Notes under the pieces: model-generated | The model's input: the letters and a program-made list of their open reading frames with translations, nothing else | What the model was told of the DNA's origin: nothing | Databases searched by the model: none | Made by a program: the position numbers and the translations under genes | Origin: Gallionella sp. | Lineage (GTDB): Bacteria > Pseudomonadota > Gammaproteobacteria > Burkholderiales > Gallionellaceae | Length of the DNA stretch: 64,000 bases | Assembly (NCBI GenBank): GCA_028714075.1 | Contig: JAQTMZ010000004.1 | Span: 124,001-188,000, forward strand | Direction of reading: 5' to 3' | Part shown: positions 1-8,269 of the stretch, piece after piece | Position numbering within the stretch: the stretch's first letter is position 1 | How the letters are laid out: the number at the start of each line of letters is the position of its first letter

Positions 1-1686
1 GAAAAGAATGCGGCCAGCCTGAGGAACCAGGCCGACCTTTTGCAAGGCCGCCGCTTCGGCGAATCGGCGCGGCGCAGCCTGCTGCTGCAAAGCCTGTTCA
101 ACGAAAGGCCGGGCAACCTGCCGTCCGCGTTGGACATCTATGGCGACGGTGCGGGGCAAACCGGCGCATCCACCCCGCAGCATGGCGTGGTCAGCGAGCT
201 TGGGGTGCAGCGCGCGAGCTATAACAATTACGACGAACTGTTCGGCGGGCGCACCCTGCTGGAAGCCGATGCCATCAGTGGCAGCAAGAATACTCACGGC
301 GAACAAATCCGCTTGGGGGTGGGCAACGACACGCTGGGGCTGGCTGTTGCAGGGCTGCAATTTAAGAGCGACGAATTTGCGCGGTTCGATAGCATCAATA
401 ATCGCGTGGGGACAGGCACCGTGCAATGGAGACCGGCCCAGTCCACGCAGGCGTTCATGTCGCACCAAACTTTTAATTCGCAGCATGGTGAGACCTTGTT
501 CCCTGCGGATATTGGGAACGCGGCGCAACCTTTGGCGTTAGTGGATAACAGCAAGGTGACGCGCCTCGGTTTGCGCCATGACTTAACGGAGAATAGCGAA
601 TTGCGCGCTTTATGGAGCCACCAGTTGACCGATCTAAAATACGATTATTTGGATATTGTTTCAGGTGCTTCACTCTTCACAATACTTGGTAGCAGCAAAG
701 CGCATAGCGCGGAACTGCAATATCGCCGCAGCGGGGCAGGCTATGCCACGCAATGGGGAATACACCAGTATCGCGCACAAACAATTTTTCTGGGTTCTAC
801 AGATTTTACGAAAACTTCGCAGCAACTTTATGCGGCCTGGCAGCAGGCACTGAATCCGCAGTGGCAACTCGATGCGCAGCTGGGTTGGTGCAAAATCAAC
901 AACCATGATAATTTGCAGACGTGGGGTGACAACAGCACTTACTTGGCGCACTGGTTGCCCAAGCTGGGTGTAGTTTACACTCCGGATAGCGTGACGCATG
1001 TGCGCCTTGCCGCATGGCGCGGCATGGGGTTTGGAGAAATTGGTGATGCCGCGCTGGCACCGGCTACCCTGGCAGGTGTTGTGCTGAACCGCCCCAACGA
1101 AAACGGCAAACTGGTGCATGCCGCTGTTTTGGGTGCAGATCGGCAACTGAGTCCTAGTTGGTTACTGACTGCGGAAACGCAGCGACGCAAGACTGGCCTA
1201 CCGGTCATATGGGGAGGGCAGCAAGTTTTATTTGATTGGCATATCGACGAATCCAGATTGGCGTTGCACTGGAAACCTGAGAGCCATCCATGGTTCGTGA
1301 GCCTGGCCTATGAACATGAGCGATTCCTGGCTCCGCCCTTATCACAATACGTTACAAATGATTCAATCCAGGAACAGCGTTTGCGCGCACAACAATTGGA
1401 TATACGCTGGTTTGCCGATGCGCAATGGACGGCGAATCTGGTATTGAGCCATAACCGTGTTGATGGTGCGCTGCAAACAAACTGGTTCTCCACCTTGCTC
1501 CCTTCTCAGGACAGTTTCAACCAGGCGGACGCGAATCTGGACTGGCAATTCGCCAAGTTTGGCTCGCTGACTGCCGGCGTGCGCAACGCCACCGACAGGC
1601 GTTTTCAATACACCAACATAGACGCGCTCAACCCGCGTTTCAGCAATGGGCGGCTGGGGTATGCTAGAGTTAAATTTGCCTGGTGA
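1..1686 (+). CDS. C-terminal part of an outer-membrane beta-barrel protein (5' end outside window)
   Basis: The reading frame is open from base 1, so the true start lies upstream and only the last ~560 residues are seen. The first ~45 residues look helical, like the end of a TPR-type or periplasmic segment. The rest is a long run of alternating amphipathic strands with aromatic girdles, ending YARVKFAW. A final aromatic residue is the usual outer-membrane insertion signal. A late segment (VRNATDRRFQ) resembles the last strands of TonB-dependent receptors, but no plug domain is visible here. Function and ligand are unknown. The downstream gene is convergent, so this gene ends its transcription unit. 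Confidence 0.7.
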   Translation, partial: EKNAASLRNQADLLQGRRFGESARRSLLLQSLFNERPGNLPSALDIYGDGAGQTGASTPQHGVVSELGVQRASYNNYDELFGGRTLLEADAISGSKNTHGEQIRLGVGNDTLGLAVAGLQFKSDEFARFDSINNRVGTGTVQWRPAQSTQAFMSHQTFNSQHGETLFPADIGNAAQPLALVDNSKVTRLGLRHDLTENSELRALWSHQLTDLKYDYLDIVSGASLFTILGSSKAHSAELQYRRSGAGYATQWGIHQYRAQTIFLGSTDFTKTSQQLYAAWQQALNPQWQLDAQLGWCKINNHDNLQTWGDNSTYLAHWLPKLGVVYTPDSVTHVRLAAWRGMGFGEIGDAALAPATLAGVVLNRPNENGKLVHAAVLGADRQLSPSWLLTAETQRRKTGLPVIWGGQQVLFDWHIDESRLALHWKPESHPWFVSLAYEHERFLAPPLSQYVTNDSIQEQRLRAQQLDIRWFADAQWTANLVLSHNRVDGALQTNWFSTLLPSQDSFNQADANLDWQFAKFGSLTAGVRNATDRRFQYTNIDALNPRFSNGRLGYARVKFAW

Positions 1687-1827
1687 GACCTGTCTTGTTT
1701 GGGATATCCAATTGTTTATCATTCCCGTGAAAGCGGCACCCAGTTTATTGATGTAACTGGACTCCCGCTTTTGTGGGAGCGACGAAGGTGATGGCTGTTT
1801 GTTGTTACCCCTACGCAGTTCTGCGCG

Positions 1828-3057
1828 CTAACGCACAACCGGATTGGTTTCGGCAAAATGCGGCGTATCGTCGATCACCGCGATATCCGCAATCTTGCTC
1901 TCCAGGGTAATCAGCAGGCTGTTACCCTCGATCCGGGTGTTATAGGAAAGCATCCGGTTAAGGTTGATCGCCAAACGGGTGCGTCCGGCAGACTGGATAA
2001 TGTTGGTGCTGTGCAAGTTCTCTTCGGGGAAATCCTGCACCGATTTGCCCAAGCCGTTTGTGGTATTGGGGAAATCGAGGACGATGCGCGGCGGCGTATC
2101 GGTAGTGAATCCGGCCGGTAAATTGGCCAGCGGCTGCGCCAATCCGACCTTGATGACGGTTTCGCCGTTGCCGGTGTTGCTGACATTCAGGCCGGTGATG
2201 CTGTTTTGCACGCCAGCCAATTTGAGGGTGTTCATCTGTTGCGCCAGGGTCATTTCGCGCTCGGCAGAGGCACGCAGATCTTTCGACCAACTGTCATCGC
2301 CCATTATTCTGGTGCTGGCAACCAAGGCACCCGCGATATCGTTTCTGTTCCATCCCAGCCGTTCCAGCAGGTTCATGGCAATGGCATCGGCCTCGCGCAA
2401 CTGTTCGATCTTGTGGCTCGATATGGTTATCTTGGAACCGATGAATGAGGCAGCCGAGGCGGCCGCTGTAGATGCCGCGGAAGATGTTGAAGCCGTCTGC
2501 GCCATGGCGGCGGAAGAGCCGCTAATAAGGTTGCTCATCGGCATGAGCACCGAAGCCAGCACCGAGAACAGGATGCTGGTTGCCGAATTTTCCTCATGGT
2601 GGCGGCCGATTACATGCCCCATTTCGCGGGCAATCAGGAAGGCCAGCGTCTCATCGCCAAGATTCAGCTTTTGCACACCGCGAAAAATTACCACCGTGCC
2701 GGCTGCGCTGGAGACACTTCCCGGGTTGGATTTTTCGGCAATGATGAATTCAAATTTGCCGAACTGCCTGGTCAGGTCAGGGTAGGTTGCAAAAGCCGAT
2801 TGCGCCAAGCTTGTGCCGAGACGCAGAATCTTCTGGTCGAAAGCGCGGTCAAGCTCGCACTCTGCCCCGGCACAGGGGGCGCCGGTATTGGCCTCGGTGA
2901 CAAGGGATAAGTGCATATCCATTTCGGAATAAACCGCGCTTACCGAGGTCGGCGCGGCCATTTGCATGCGGCCATTGGGCGACGATGCACAAGCGGCGAG
3001 CGCCATACTGACAATTGCAATAAAACAGGGGCGGATAATGATAAGTTCACCTGCCAA
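1828..3057 (-). CDS. M48-type metalloprotease-like lipoprotein fused to a C-terminal AMIN domain; zinc motif altered
   Basis: 409 residues. A signal peptide ends in a lipobox (LAAC, Cys23), so an outer-membrane lipoprotein facing the periplasm is likely. Residues ~65-265 follow the M48 peptidase layout, with a Glu in the later READAIAM segment that would be the third zinc ligand. The HExxH motif reads REMGH (Arg144-His148): the codon is CGC where His would be CAC. A hydrophobic Ala/Ser-rich stretch follows at ~160-205. Residues ~295-395 look like an AMIN domain, the periplasmic domain of PilQ and AmiC that binds peptidoglycan or envelope polymers. Known M48 lipoproteins such as BepA and LoiP act in outer-membrane quality control. 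Inference: a possibly inactive, envelope-anchored relative. It stands alone and convergent to the preceding gene. Confidence 0.7.
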   Translation of the reverse strand: MAGELIIIRPCFIAIVSMALAACASSPNGRMQMAAPTSVSAVYSEMDMHLSLVTEANTGAPCAGAECELDRAFDQKILRLGTSLAQSAFATYPDLTRQFGKFEFIIAEKSNPGSVSSAAGTVVIFRGVQKLNLGDETLAFLIAREMGHVIGRHHEENSATSILFSVLASVLMPMSNLISGSSAAMAQTASTSSAASTAAASAASFIGSKITISSHKIEQLREADAIAMNLLERLGWNRNDIAGALVASTRIMGDDSWSKDLRASAEREMTLAQQMNTLKLAGVQNSITGLNVSNTGNGETVIKVGLAQPLANLPAGFTTDTPPRIVLDFPNTTNGLGKSVQDFPEENLHSTNIIQSAGRTRLAINLNRMLSYNTRIEGNSLLITLESKIADIAVIDDTPHFAETNPVVR

Positions 3058-3190
3058 AAAACCAGCGGACTGGAAGAATGAACCTGTGCGGCAGGTTATG
3101 TCAAGCTAAAACAATGGGATGGGTGCAATTGATTAAATTTTTAACTTGAATATGCCTGACATGGAGAAGCAGTCCTTTTACCCAAATAGG

Positions 3191-3218
3191 CCGAAATATA
3201 TAGATATTTCGGCATATA
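3191..3218 (+). promoter_or_regulatory. Palindromic element upstream of the response regulator; 25 bp shared with 4196-4220
   Basis: A perfect 9-bp inverted repeat (CCGAAATAT / ATATTTCGG, 4-bp spacer) occupies 3191-3212. It is followed by a CATATA tail. Bases 3194-3218 are identical to 4196-4220 in front of the hemerythrin gene. The position ~70-95 bp before a start codon fits an operator or activator site. The binding protein is unknown; autoregulation by the adjacent NarL-type regulator is one possibility. Confidence 0.55.
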
Positions 3219-3284
3219 GCAATTGTCGGGGCATTCGGGTAAAACTCATTTCTGTGCAATTTTGTGGAAGTGACACAAAAAACT

Positions 3285-3920
3285 ATGGGCACAATAATTC
3301 GCTTAATGCTGGCCGACGATCATGAGCTGGTTCGTGCCGGGCTGGTGCAATTCCTGGGGTCGTCGCCGGGCATCGAGATAGTTGCCGAAGCGCCCGGTAG
3401 CGCCGAACTATTGGAAAAATTGAGCGTTACCCAAGCTGATCTGCTGTTGCTCGACATGACCATGCCCGGCTTGAGCGGCGAGATTCTGATCACCAGCATC
3501 AAGGGTATCTGGCCTGATATGCATATTCTGGTGCTCAGCATGCACAACGAAACGCAGGTGGTGTTGCGCGCCTTGAAAGCGGGTGCGTCCGGTTACATCT
3601 GCAAGGACTGTTCGCCGCAAACCCTGCTCGACGCCATCCGGAAAGTTGTTGCGACGGGCAAATATCTCGATCCGGCAATGGTAGAGCGACTGGCCTACGC
3701 TACCGCTTCAACAGCACAAAGCGGGCAAGTTCTTTCGGAACGGGAGTTGCAAGTCTTTCGCCTGATCGTGGAGGGCAAAAGCATCAGCGAGATCGCCCGG
3801 CAGCTTTTTATCAGCGACAAAACGGCCAGCACGCACAAGTGCAACATACACAGCAAACTTGGTTTTAAAAGTGTCGCGGAATTGGTGCGCTATGCCATAG
3901 AACATAAGCTGTTCGTCTGA
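3285..3920 (+). CDS. NarL/FixJ-family two-component response regulator
   Basis: 211 residues from the ATG at 3285; an in-frame GTG at 3264 has no ribosome site and would add residues unlike the family. Receiver domain residues 1-~120 show the acidic pair Asp11-Asp12, the phospho-acceptor Asp57 (LLLLDMTMPG), Ser85 and Lys107 (YICKD). A LuxR-type helix-turn-helix follows at ~145-205 (LSERELQVFRLI, ISDKTASTH). Expected role is phosphorylation-dependent transcription control. No histidine kinase is adjacent; the nearest is the hybrid kinase at 9172. The duplicated palindromic element upstream of this gene and of the hemerythrin gene suggests both share a regulator, possibly this protein. Confidence 0.9.
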   Translation: MGTIIRLMLADDHELVRAGLVQFLGSSPGIEIVAEAPGSAELLEKLSVTQADLLLLDMTMPGLSGEILITSIKGIWPDMHILVLSMHNETQVVLRALKAGASGYICKDCSPQTLLDAIRKVVATGKYLDPAMVERLAYATASTAQSGQVLSERELQVFRLIVEGKSISEIARQLFISDKTASTHKCNIHSKLGFKSVAELVRYAIEHKLFV

Positions 3921-4195
3921 TCCCGCAAGTAAGTAATTCGCCCCGTTCTCGTGCTTCCCCGCCGGAGTGACAAAAAAACCCTTCATCAATTCGATCCAGA
4001 ATCAGGAAATCCTGAGCAAAAAATAGGCATTCACCGATATTCCGCCAAACTTTTGTTTGGCAAAATCTGCATTAATTTGAATCCGACAGTTGCCGGGTTA
4101 TACAGATGCCTCATTCCGGCTGCCTGAACTTGGCGCTGTCAGAAAAACACCTACATCAATGCGTCTCATGCCCCTACGCCGAAGTATATAGGTCT

Positions 4196-4220
4196 AAATA
4201 TATAGATATTTCGGCATATA
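4196..4220 (+). promoter_or_regulatory. Second copy of the 25-bp palindromic element, upstream of the hemerythrin gene
   Basis: Identical over 25 bp to 3194-3218. The left partner GCCGAA lies further out (4179-4184) and pairs with TTCGGC at 4210-4215, so the palindrome is stretched relative to the first copy. It sits ~115 bp before the ATG at 4333. The 410-bp gap 3921-4332 otherwise holds only a small hairpin (GCCAAAC / GTTTGGC near 4052-4070) that may end the response-regulator transcript. No gene is visible in the gap. Confidence 0.5.
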
Positions 4221-4332
4221 TGAATTACTGGAGAGAGTTGATACAGTCAAGTGCGCGGGTCGGATAAAACCTGCGGAAAAAGCGCAAACAATTATTGAAA
4301 AACACCGCGAGAAACAGGTGCAGAGGGTCGCA

Positions 4333-4776
4333 ATGGAAATGGCATGGACAGAACAGTTGAGCGTCGGAAATGAACTCATCGATTCAGAACACAGGAATTT
4401 GATAAGTTTAGCCAACGGTGTAATACGCGCCATCCAAGCACGGAACAGTTCCGGCTTGGCACAGGCATTTGAGCAGCTTGAACTTTGGCTATGCCTTCAT
4501 TTTGCAAATGAGGAAAAGATGGCGCAGGCGATCAATTTTGATTTTTCCAATCACCAATTGGCACAACATTATGGGCTGAATGAGCTGCGATTTTTGAGGG
4601 GGTTGCTGGTTGCCAAGAATTGTCTTTGGTTTGACGGAGCAGTGGAGCATTTCACACACTTTTTGAAAAACTGGATGATTGATGATCACATTGTCAGGCT
4701 GGATATGCGGATGAAACCGGTGCTGCAAACCCGGCCTTACAGCTTCAGGATTGACGAAGCGAACTTCTGCGGTTGA
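4333..4776 (+). CDS. Bacteriohemerythrin-like diiron protein
   Basis: 147 residues from the ATG at 4333, preceded by AGAGGG; an upstream in-frame GTG (4318) is less likely because the paralogue at 5154 starts at the equivalent place. The full set of likely diiron ligands is visible: His20 (DSEH), His56 and Glu60 (HFANEE), His74, His79, His119 and Asp124 (DDHIVRLD). Members of the family bind O2 reversibly or sense oxygen, iron or nitric oxide. There is no fused signalling domain. The C-terminal tail (MKPVLQTRPYSF) is shared with the paralogue. The palindromic element upstream ties its control to the response regulator at 3285. Confidence 0.85.
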   Translation: MEMAWTEQLSVGNELIDSEHRNLISLANGVIRAIQARNSSGLAQAFEQLELWLCLHFANEEKMAQAINFDFSNHQLAQHYGLNELRFLRGLLVAKNCLWFDGAVEHFTHFLKNWMIDDHIVRLDMRMKPVLQTRPYSFRIDEANFCG

Positions 4777-4815
4777 GCGTTACCGATCCAACAACTACCA
4801 AGACTGGAAAATATA

Positions 4816-5049
4816 ATGCGAATCAGAAAAATACTGGGCAGGGTAGTAAAAGAAAATATAACTCACAGTGTCGCCAAGCTGGAAAATGACCGTTATGCCG
4901 TCGGCCAACTGGCGCTTGGGCAAACGGTAGAAATGGACGCTCAATTTGACACCCTGGATGCCGCCTTCGAACACTGGCTGGCCACATTGCCCCTGCACAC
5001 TAAACCGGCGCAATGGGAATGCAGCGATGAGCATGAGGCTCAGCCCTGA
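4816..5049 (+). CDS. Small hypothetical protein between two hemerythrin genes
   Basis: 77 residues with no recognised motif. It has a basic N-terminus (MRIRKILGRVVKE) and an acidic, His-containing C-terminus. A weak ribosome site (TGGAAA) precedes the ATG. It lies 39 bp after one hemerythrin gene and ~100 bp before the other on the same strand, so co-transcription is likely. No function is assigned. Confidence 0.55.
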   Translation: MRIRKILGRVVKENITHSVAKLENDRYAVGQLALGQTVEMDAQFDTLDAAFEHWLATLPLHTKPAQWECSDEHEAQP

Positions 5050-5153
5050 TCGGGACGGGCATTGCGCTGTTCACTTGCGCCTGGCCTGCGGTTGAATATG
5101 CCTTCGAGCGGCAAATAAGCAGAATCTAATGGTTAAAAATTCAGGGGAGCGCG

Positions 5154-5576
5154 ATGGCCTTGATATGGAGAAAACATTTAAGTGTCGGGAATGCCACACT
5201 GGATTCCGGGAATAAAAAATTGTTGGGCATGGTCAATAGCATCGAATACGCGATTAGCACAAAGGATAGCGCCGCCTTGCTGGAGGTCATTAAATCGTTC
5301 AAGGGCTGCGCGGAGGCGCATTTTGCAAATGAGGCGCGTTTTGCACAGGCGCTCAATCTTCCCTTTGCGCAACACGAACTGGCGCATCAACATTTCCAGA
5401 AAGAACTCCAGCAGACGATAGACGAGTTGGCTGTCAAGGTTGGCACATGGTCCGAATACGTGATGGATTACTACCCGCAACTCTTGAGAGATTGGCTGAT
5501 CGGGCATATCACCAACGATGGCATGCAGATGAAGCCAGTGCTGGAGAGCCGCCCGTATGACTTTGAGCCGGTTTGA
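5154..5576 (+). CDS. Hemerythrin-like protein missing the first histidine ligand
   Basis: 140 residues, colinear with the protein at 4333: same opening (LSVGN), same HFANE motif and same ending (MQMKPVLESRPYDF). The first expected iron ligand is Asn20 (LDSGNKK) instead of His. His56, Glu60, His74, His78, His118 and Asp122 remain. A preceding AGGGGAGCG is a good ribosome site. It is probably a tandem duplicate that has diverged. Loss of one ligand would weaken or change the diiron site, so it may bind a single metal, sense something else or be structural. Confidence 0.75.
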   Translation: MALIWRKHLSVGNATLDSGNKKLLGMVNSIEYAISTKDSAALLEVIKSFKGCAEAHFANEARFAQALNLPFAQHELAHQHFQKELQQTIDELAVKVGTWSEYVMDYYPQLLRDWLIGHITNDGMQMKPVLESRPYDFEPV

Positions 5577-5634
5577 ATCGGTATGCCACAGTACGTCGGC
5601 AGATGATCCTGCATAGACAGATGAGGACGGCATC

Positions 5635-5901
5635 ATGGAACCAGACAAAACCCTGCCATTCAGCATCCAGGCCGAAATTATCAGGCTGATCCAGGTCACG
5701 AAAGGGCAGGATTCCTGTTATGCGGCACCCGTTAACGGCGAATGCAGCAAGACGGAATGTTCTTGGCGCAATGACTGTTTTGATGAAGCCAGTGAACTGT
5801 TTCCGGCATTACGAGTACAGCAACCAGCGGTTGCAAAATCATTCAACATTCCAGCCGAAATTATCAAACTGCTGCAAACCGGTGATGGGCAAAATGCTTG
5901 A
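5635..5901 (+). CDS. Conserved-looking small cysteine-motif protein with a repeated helical segment
   Basis: 88 residues. The segment IQAEIIRLIQ (from residue ~11) recurs as IPAEIIKLLQ near the C-terminus (~71), each followed by a Gly-Gln pair, so a short unit seems duplicated. Between them a four-Cys pattern (Cys at ~28, 37, 42, 48) could bind a metal or form a redox site. The second unit stops before its own Cys block, as if truncated. Start ATG at 5635 follows GAGGACGG. Function unknown. The next 216 bp (5902-6117) contain only an AT-rich stretch that probably holds the promoter of the receptor gene. Confidence 0.5.
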   Translation: MEPDKTLPFSIQAEIIRLIQVTKGQDSCYAAPVNGECSKTECSWRNDCFDEASELFPALRVQQPAVAKSFNIPAEIIKLLQTGDGQNA

Positions 5902-6117
5902 ACTACTTTGCCCAACCTGCATTACTCGCCCAGTTTAGGGTAACCCGTCTCGCGCAACTGCCTGGCGAGCGCTGTATACCCGCCAAAGGTTTCATCAATG
6001 GCAAGCATTTTTAGTTTTTAATGAACCCGAACAGTTTTTTTCCACCTCCGTATAATCGCACCATAGTAACTAATTTTTTAAATTAGATAATTTAGATAAT
6101 ACAGGGGGAAGGGGTTT

Positions 6118-8247
6118 ATGAAGCAATTTTTGTACCGGCTATGCGCGGCTGTTTTTTCGATTGGTGCGCCATGCGGAGCCGTTTGGGCTGCCGACCATCC
6201 AACCGAGCAGGACTATCTTCAGGAGTTTCCCATTGTGCTTAGCGCCTCGCGTTTATCGCAACCTGTTTCGGAGACGCCCAATGCCATGACGGTGATTGAC
6301 CGGAACATGATCGTGGCTTCCGGAGCCCGCAATATCGCCGACGCGTTCAAGCTGGTGCCGGGGATGTATGTGGGATATGTAAACGGGCATACACCCATCG
6401 TGTCGTACCGCGGCAGCACCGACGCTTATGCGCGCAGAATGCAGGTGCTGGTCGATGGCCGCTCGGTTTATCTGCCGCTGTTTGGAGAAGTAGACTGGGC
6501 AGAGCTCCCAATTGATATCGCCGACATAGACCGGATCGAGGTGGTGCGCGGCCCCTCTGCCGCTTCGCACGGCTCCAACTCCGTGCAGGGTGTGATCAAC
6601 ATTCTCACGCACCAGGCTTCGGGTGTCCCCAAGGCACTGGTGTCTGTCAGCAGGGGAGATGCAGGTATTTCAGACATGTCTGCCCGTGTGGGTAGTGTCG
6701 GGCAGAACTGGGATTACCGGGTAACGCTTGCCTCGCATGCCGACCACGGTTTCGATAACATGTTTGTCGCCGACACTGGCGGGGGCAACCCTCGGGTAAC
6801 CTTGAACGATAGCAATGCCAAACAGTTGATCAACACCAGAATCAACTATCGCCCAACTGGTATAGACAGTTTTGATATTCAGCTCGGTTATAGCGATACC
6901 TCGCGGGAGTTGGGCGACTTGCCTCCGGCAAAAACGGGAAAAGGGTTAGCCGCCTCATTGCGCACCCAGAAAACGCTTTCAGATTTTCAGCAGCTTACCT
7001 GGCTGCATACGCTCCACGAAAGCAGCGATGTTCAACTCAGCTACTACCATATCGGGCGAAATACCAAAGAAAACTACTACAGCACCCCCTGTATCACCTG
7101 CACCCCTGCAGCCTTGAACGTGGTAGCCGGTATAGGTTATCCGATTAACAATAATGCCGTCATTCATCGTCACGATCTCGAACTGCAACATACGCTGAAT
7201 GTTTCGCCTAATAATCGTTTCGTGTGGGGAATGGGTGCGCGCCGGGACTCGGCGAACGCCCCCAATAATTTGGCGTACTCGCCAACCTGGCGCGAATATC
7301 GCTTGTTTGCACATGACGAATGGCGTGTTACTTCGTCCGGCCTCATCAACATCGGGGCAATGGCGGAAAAAAATGCGTTGGGGCAAACACGTGTTTCGCC
7401 GCGTGTTTCATATAACCACCATTTATCCACAAGACATACCTTGCGTGCCAGCGCTTCGGTGGCCTACCGCAACCCTGAAATGATCGAGGAGTTGGGAAAC
7501 GAGGGCTTCTTGCTGAAAAAAGTGGGCGCCACGCAATATAGATGGCGCGACGTTCTTGCGGCTGGCGGGTTGGGTCCGGAGCGCGCACTTTCCCGGGAAG
7601 TCGGCTACATCGGGCAGTTGGATGATGCCGGATCGACCCTTGATCTCAGGGCTTACCACGACCAGATCAGCAATATCATCTATTTGGATCTCGCCACAAC
7701 TTACCCCGTCGCCGACCCCGGCAATGTGATGGCCAGCGCTACTTCCCCAAGAAACTTCAAGAGCGATTTCAACGCCACTTATTCCGGACTGGAGAGTACG
7801 CTCAATTACAAATTTGGAGAACGCAGCAAATTGACCGTGAATTATGCGCATCAAGTTGCCAAGGCGAGCCCGTCCCGCAGTTCACCCGTTGCGGCATTCA
7901 ATCCGTCGCTTATCGGAGCCGCTTACAACTACCGCCTGACGGTACCGTTGCATAGCGGCAGCTTGCTTCTTTCGCATGATTTTTCCGGTGGAACGCAGCT
8001 TGGGGTCGGGTTCTACCAACAGGGCAAGACACAGATATTGGAGGCGGCCACCCAGCAACCGTTGACGCGCTACCTCGATCTGAGGGTGGCACAGCGCTTT
8101 GGTGGATGGCAAAGTAAAAAAGAAAGATCGGGCGGAGGCGAAATTGCCTTGGTGATACAGAACGCACTGAATGACCATTACACCGATTTCAGTTCAACCA
8201 TCATAGGCAAGCGCCGCGCCTATCTCACCGCAACACTGGGGTTTTAA
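6118..8247 (+). CDS. TonB-dependent outer-membrane receptor
   Basis: 709 residues. A signal peptide ends near VWAA (~residue 25). The plug domain covers ~45-160 with typical motifs (VPGMYVG, RGSTDAY, IDRIEVVRGPSAASHGSNSVQGVINI). A 22-strand-type barrel follows and ends in ATLGF with a terminal Phe. These proteins import iron chelates, cobalamin, metals or sugars using TonB energy; the ligand cannot be read from sequence. A ribosome site AGGGGGAAGGGG precedes the ATG. It is the first gene of a tight three-gene run with a periplasmic binding protein and a hybrid kinase, which suggests sensing of the transported compound. Confidence 0.9.
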   Translation: MKQFLYRLCAAVFSIGAPCGAVWAADHPTEQDYLQEFPIVLSASRLSQPVSETPNAMTVIDRNMIVASGARNIADAFKLVPGMYVGYVNGHTPIVSYRGSTDAYARRMQVLVDGRSVYLPLFGEVDWAELPIDIADIDRIEVVRGPSAASHGSNSVQGVINILTHQASGVPKALVSVSRGDAGISDMSARVGSVGQNWDYRVTLASHADHGFDNMFVADTGGGNPRVTLNDSNAKQLINTRINYRPTGIDSFDIQLGYSDTSRELGDLPPAKTGKGLAASLRTQKTLSDFQQLTWLHTLHESSDVQLSYYHIGRNTKENYYSTPCITCTPAALNVVAGIGYPINNNAVIHRHDLELQHTLNVSPNNRFVWGMGARRDSANAPNNLAYSPTWREYRLFAHDEWRVTSSGLINIGAMAEKNALGQTRVSPRVSYNHHLSTRHTLRASASVAYRNPEMIEELGNEGFLLKKVGATQYRWRDVLAAGGLGPERALSREVGYIGQLDDAGSTLDLRAYHDQISNIIYLDLATTYPVADPGNVMASATSPRNFKSDFNATYSGLESTLNYKFGERSKLTVNYAHQVAKASPSRSSPVAAFNPSLIGAAYNYRLTVPLHSGSLLLSHDFSGGTQLGVGFYQQGKTQILEAATQQPLTRYLDLRVAQRFGGWQSKKERSGGGEIALVIQNALNDHYTDFSSTIIGKRRAYLTATLGF

Positions 8248-8269
8248 TTCCAATTCTAAGGAAATCAGA

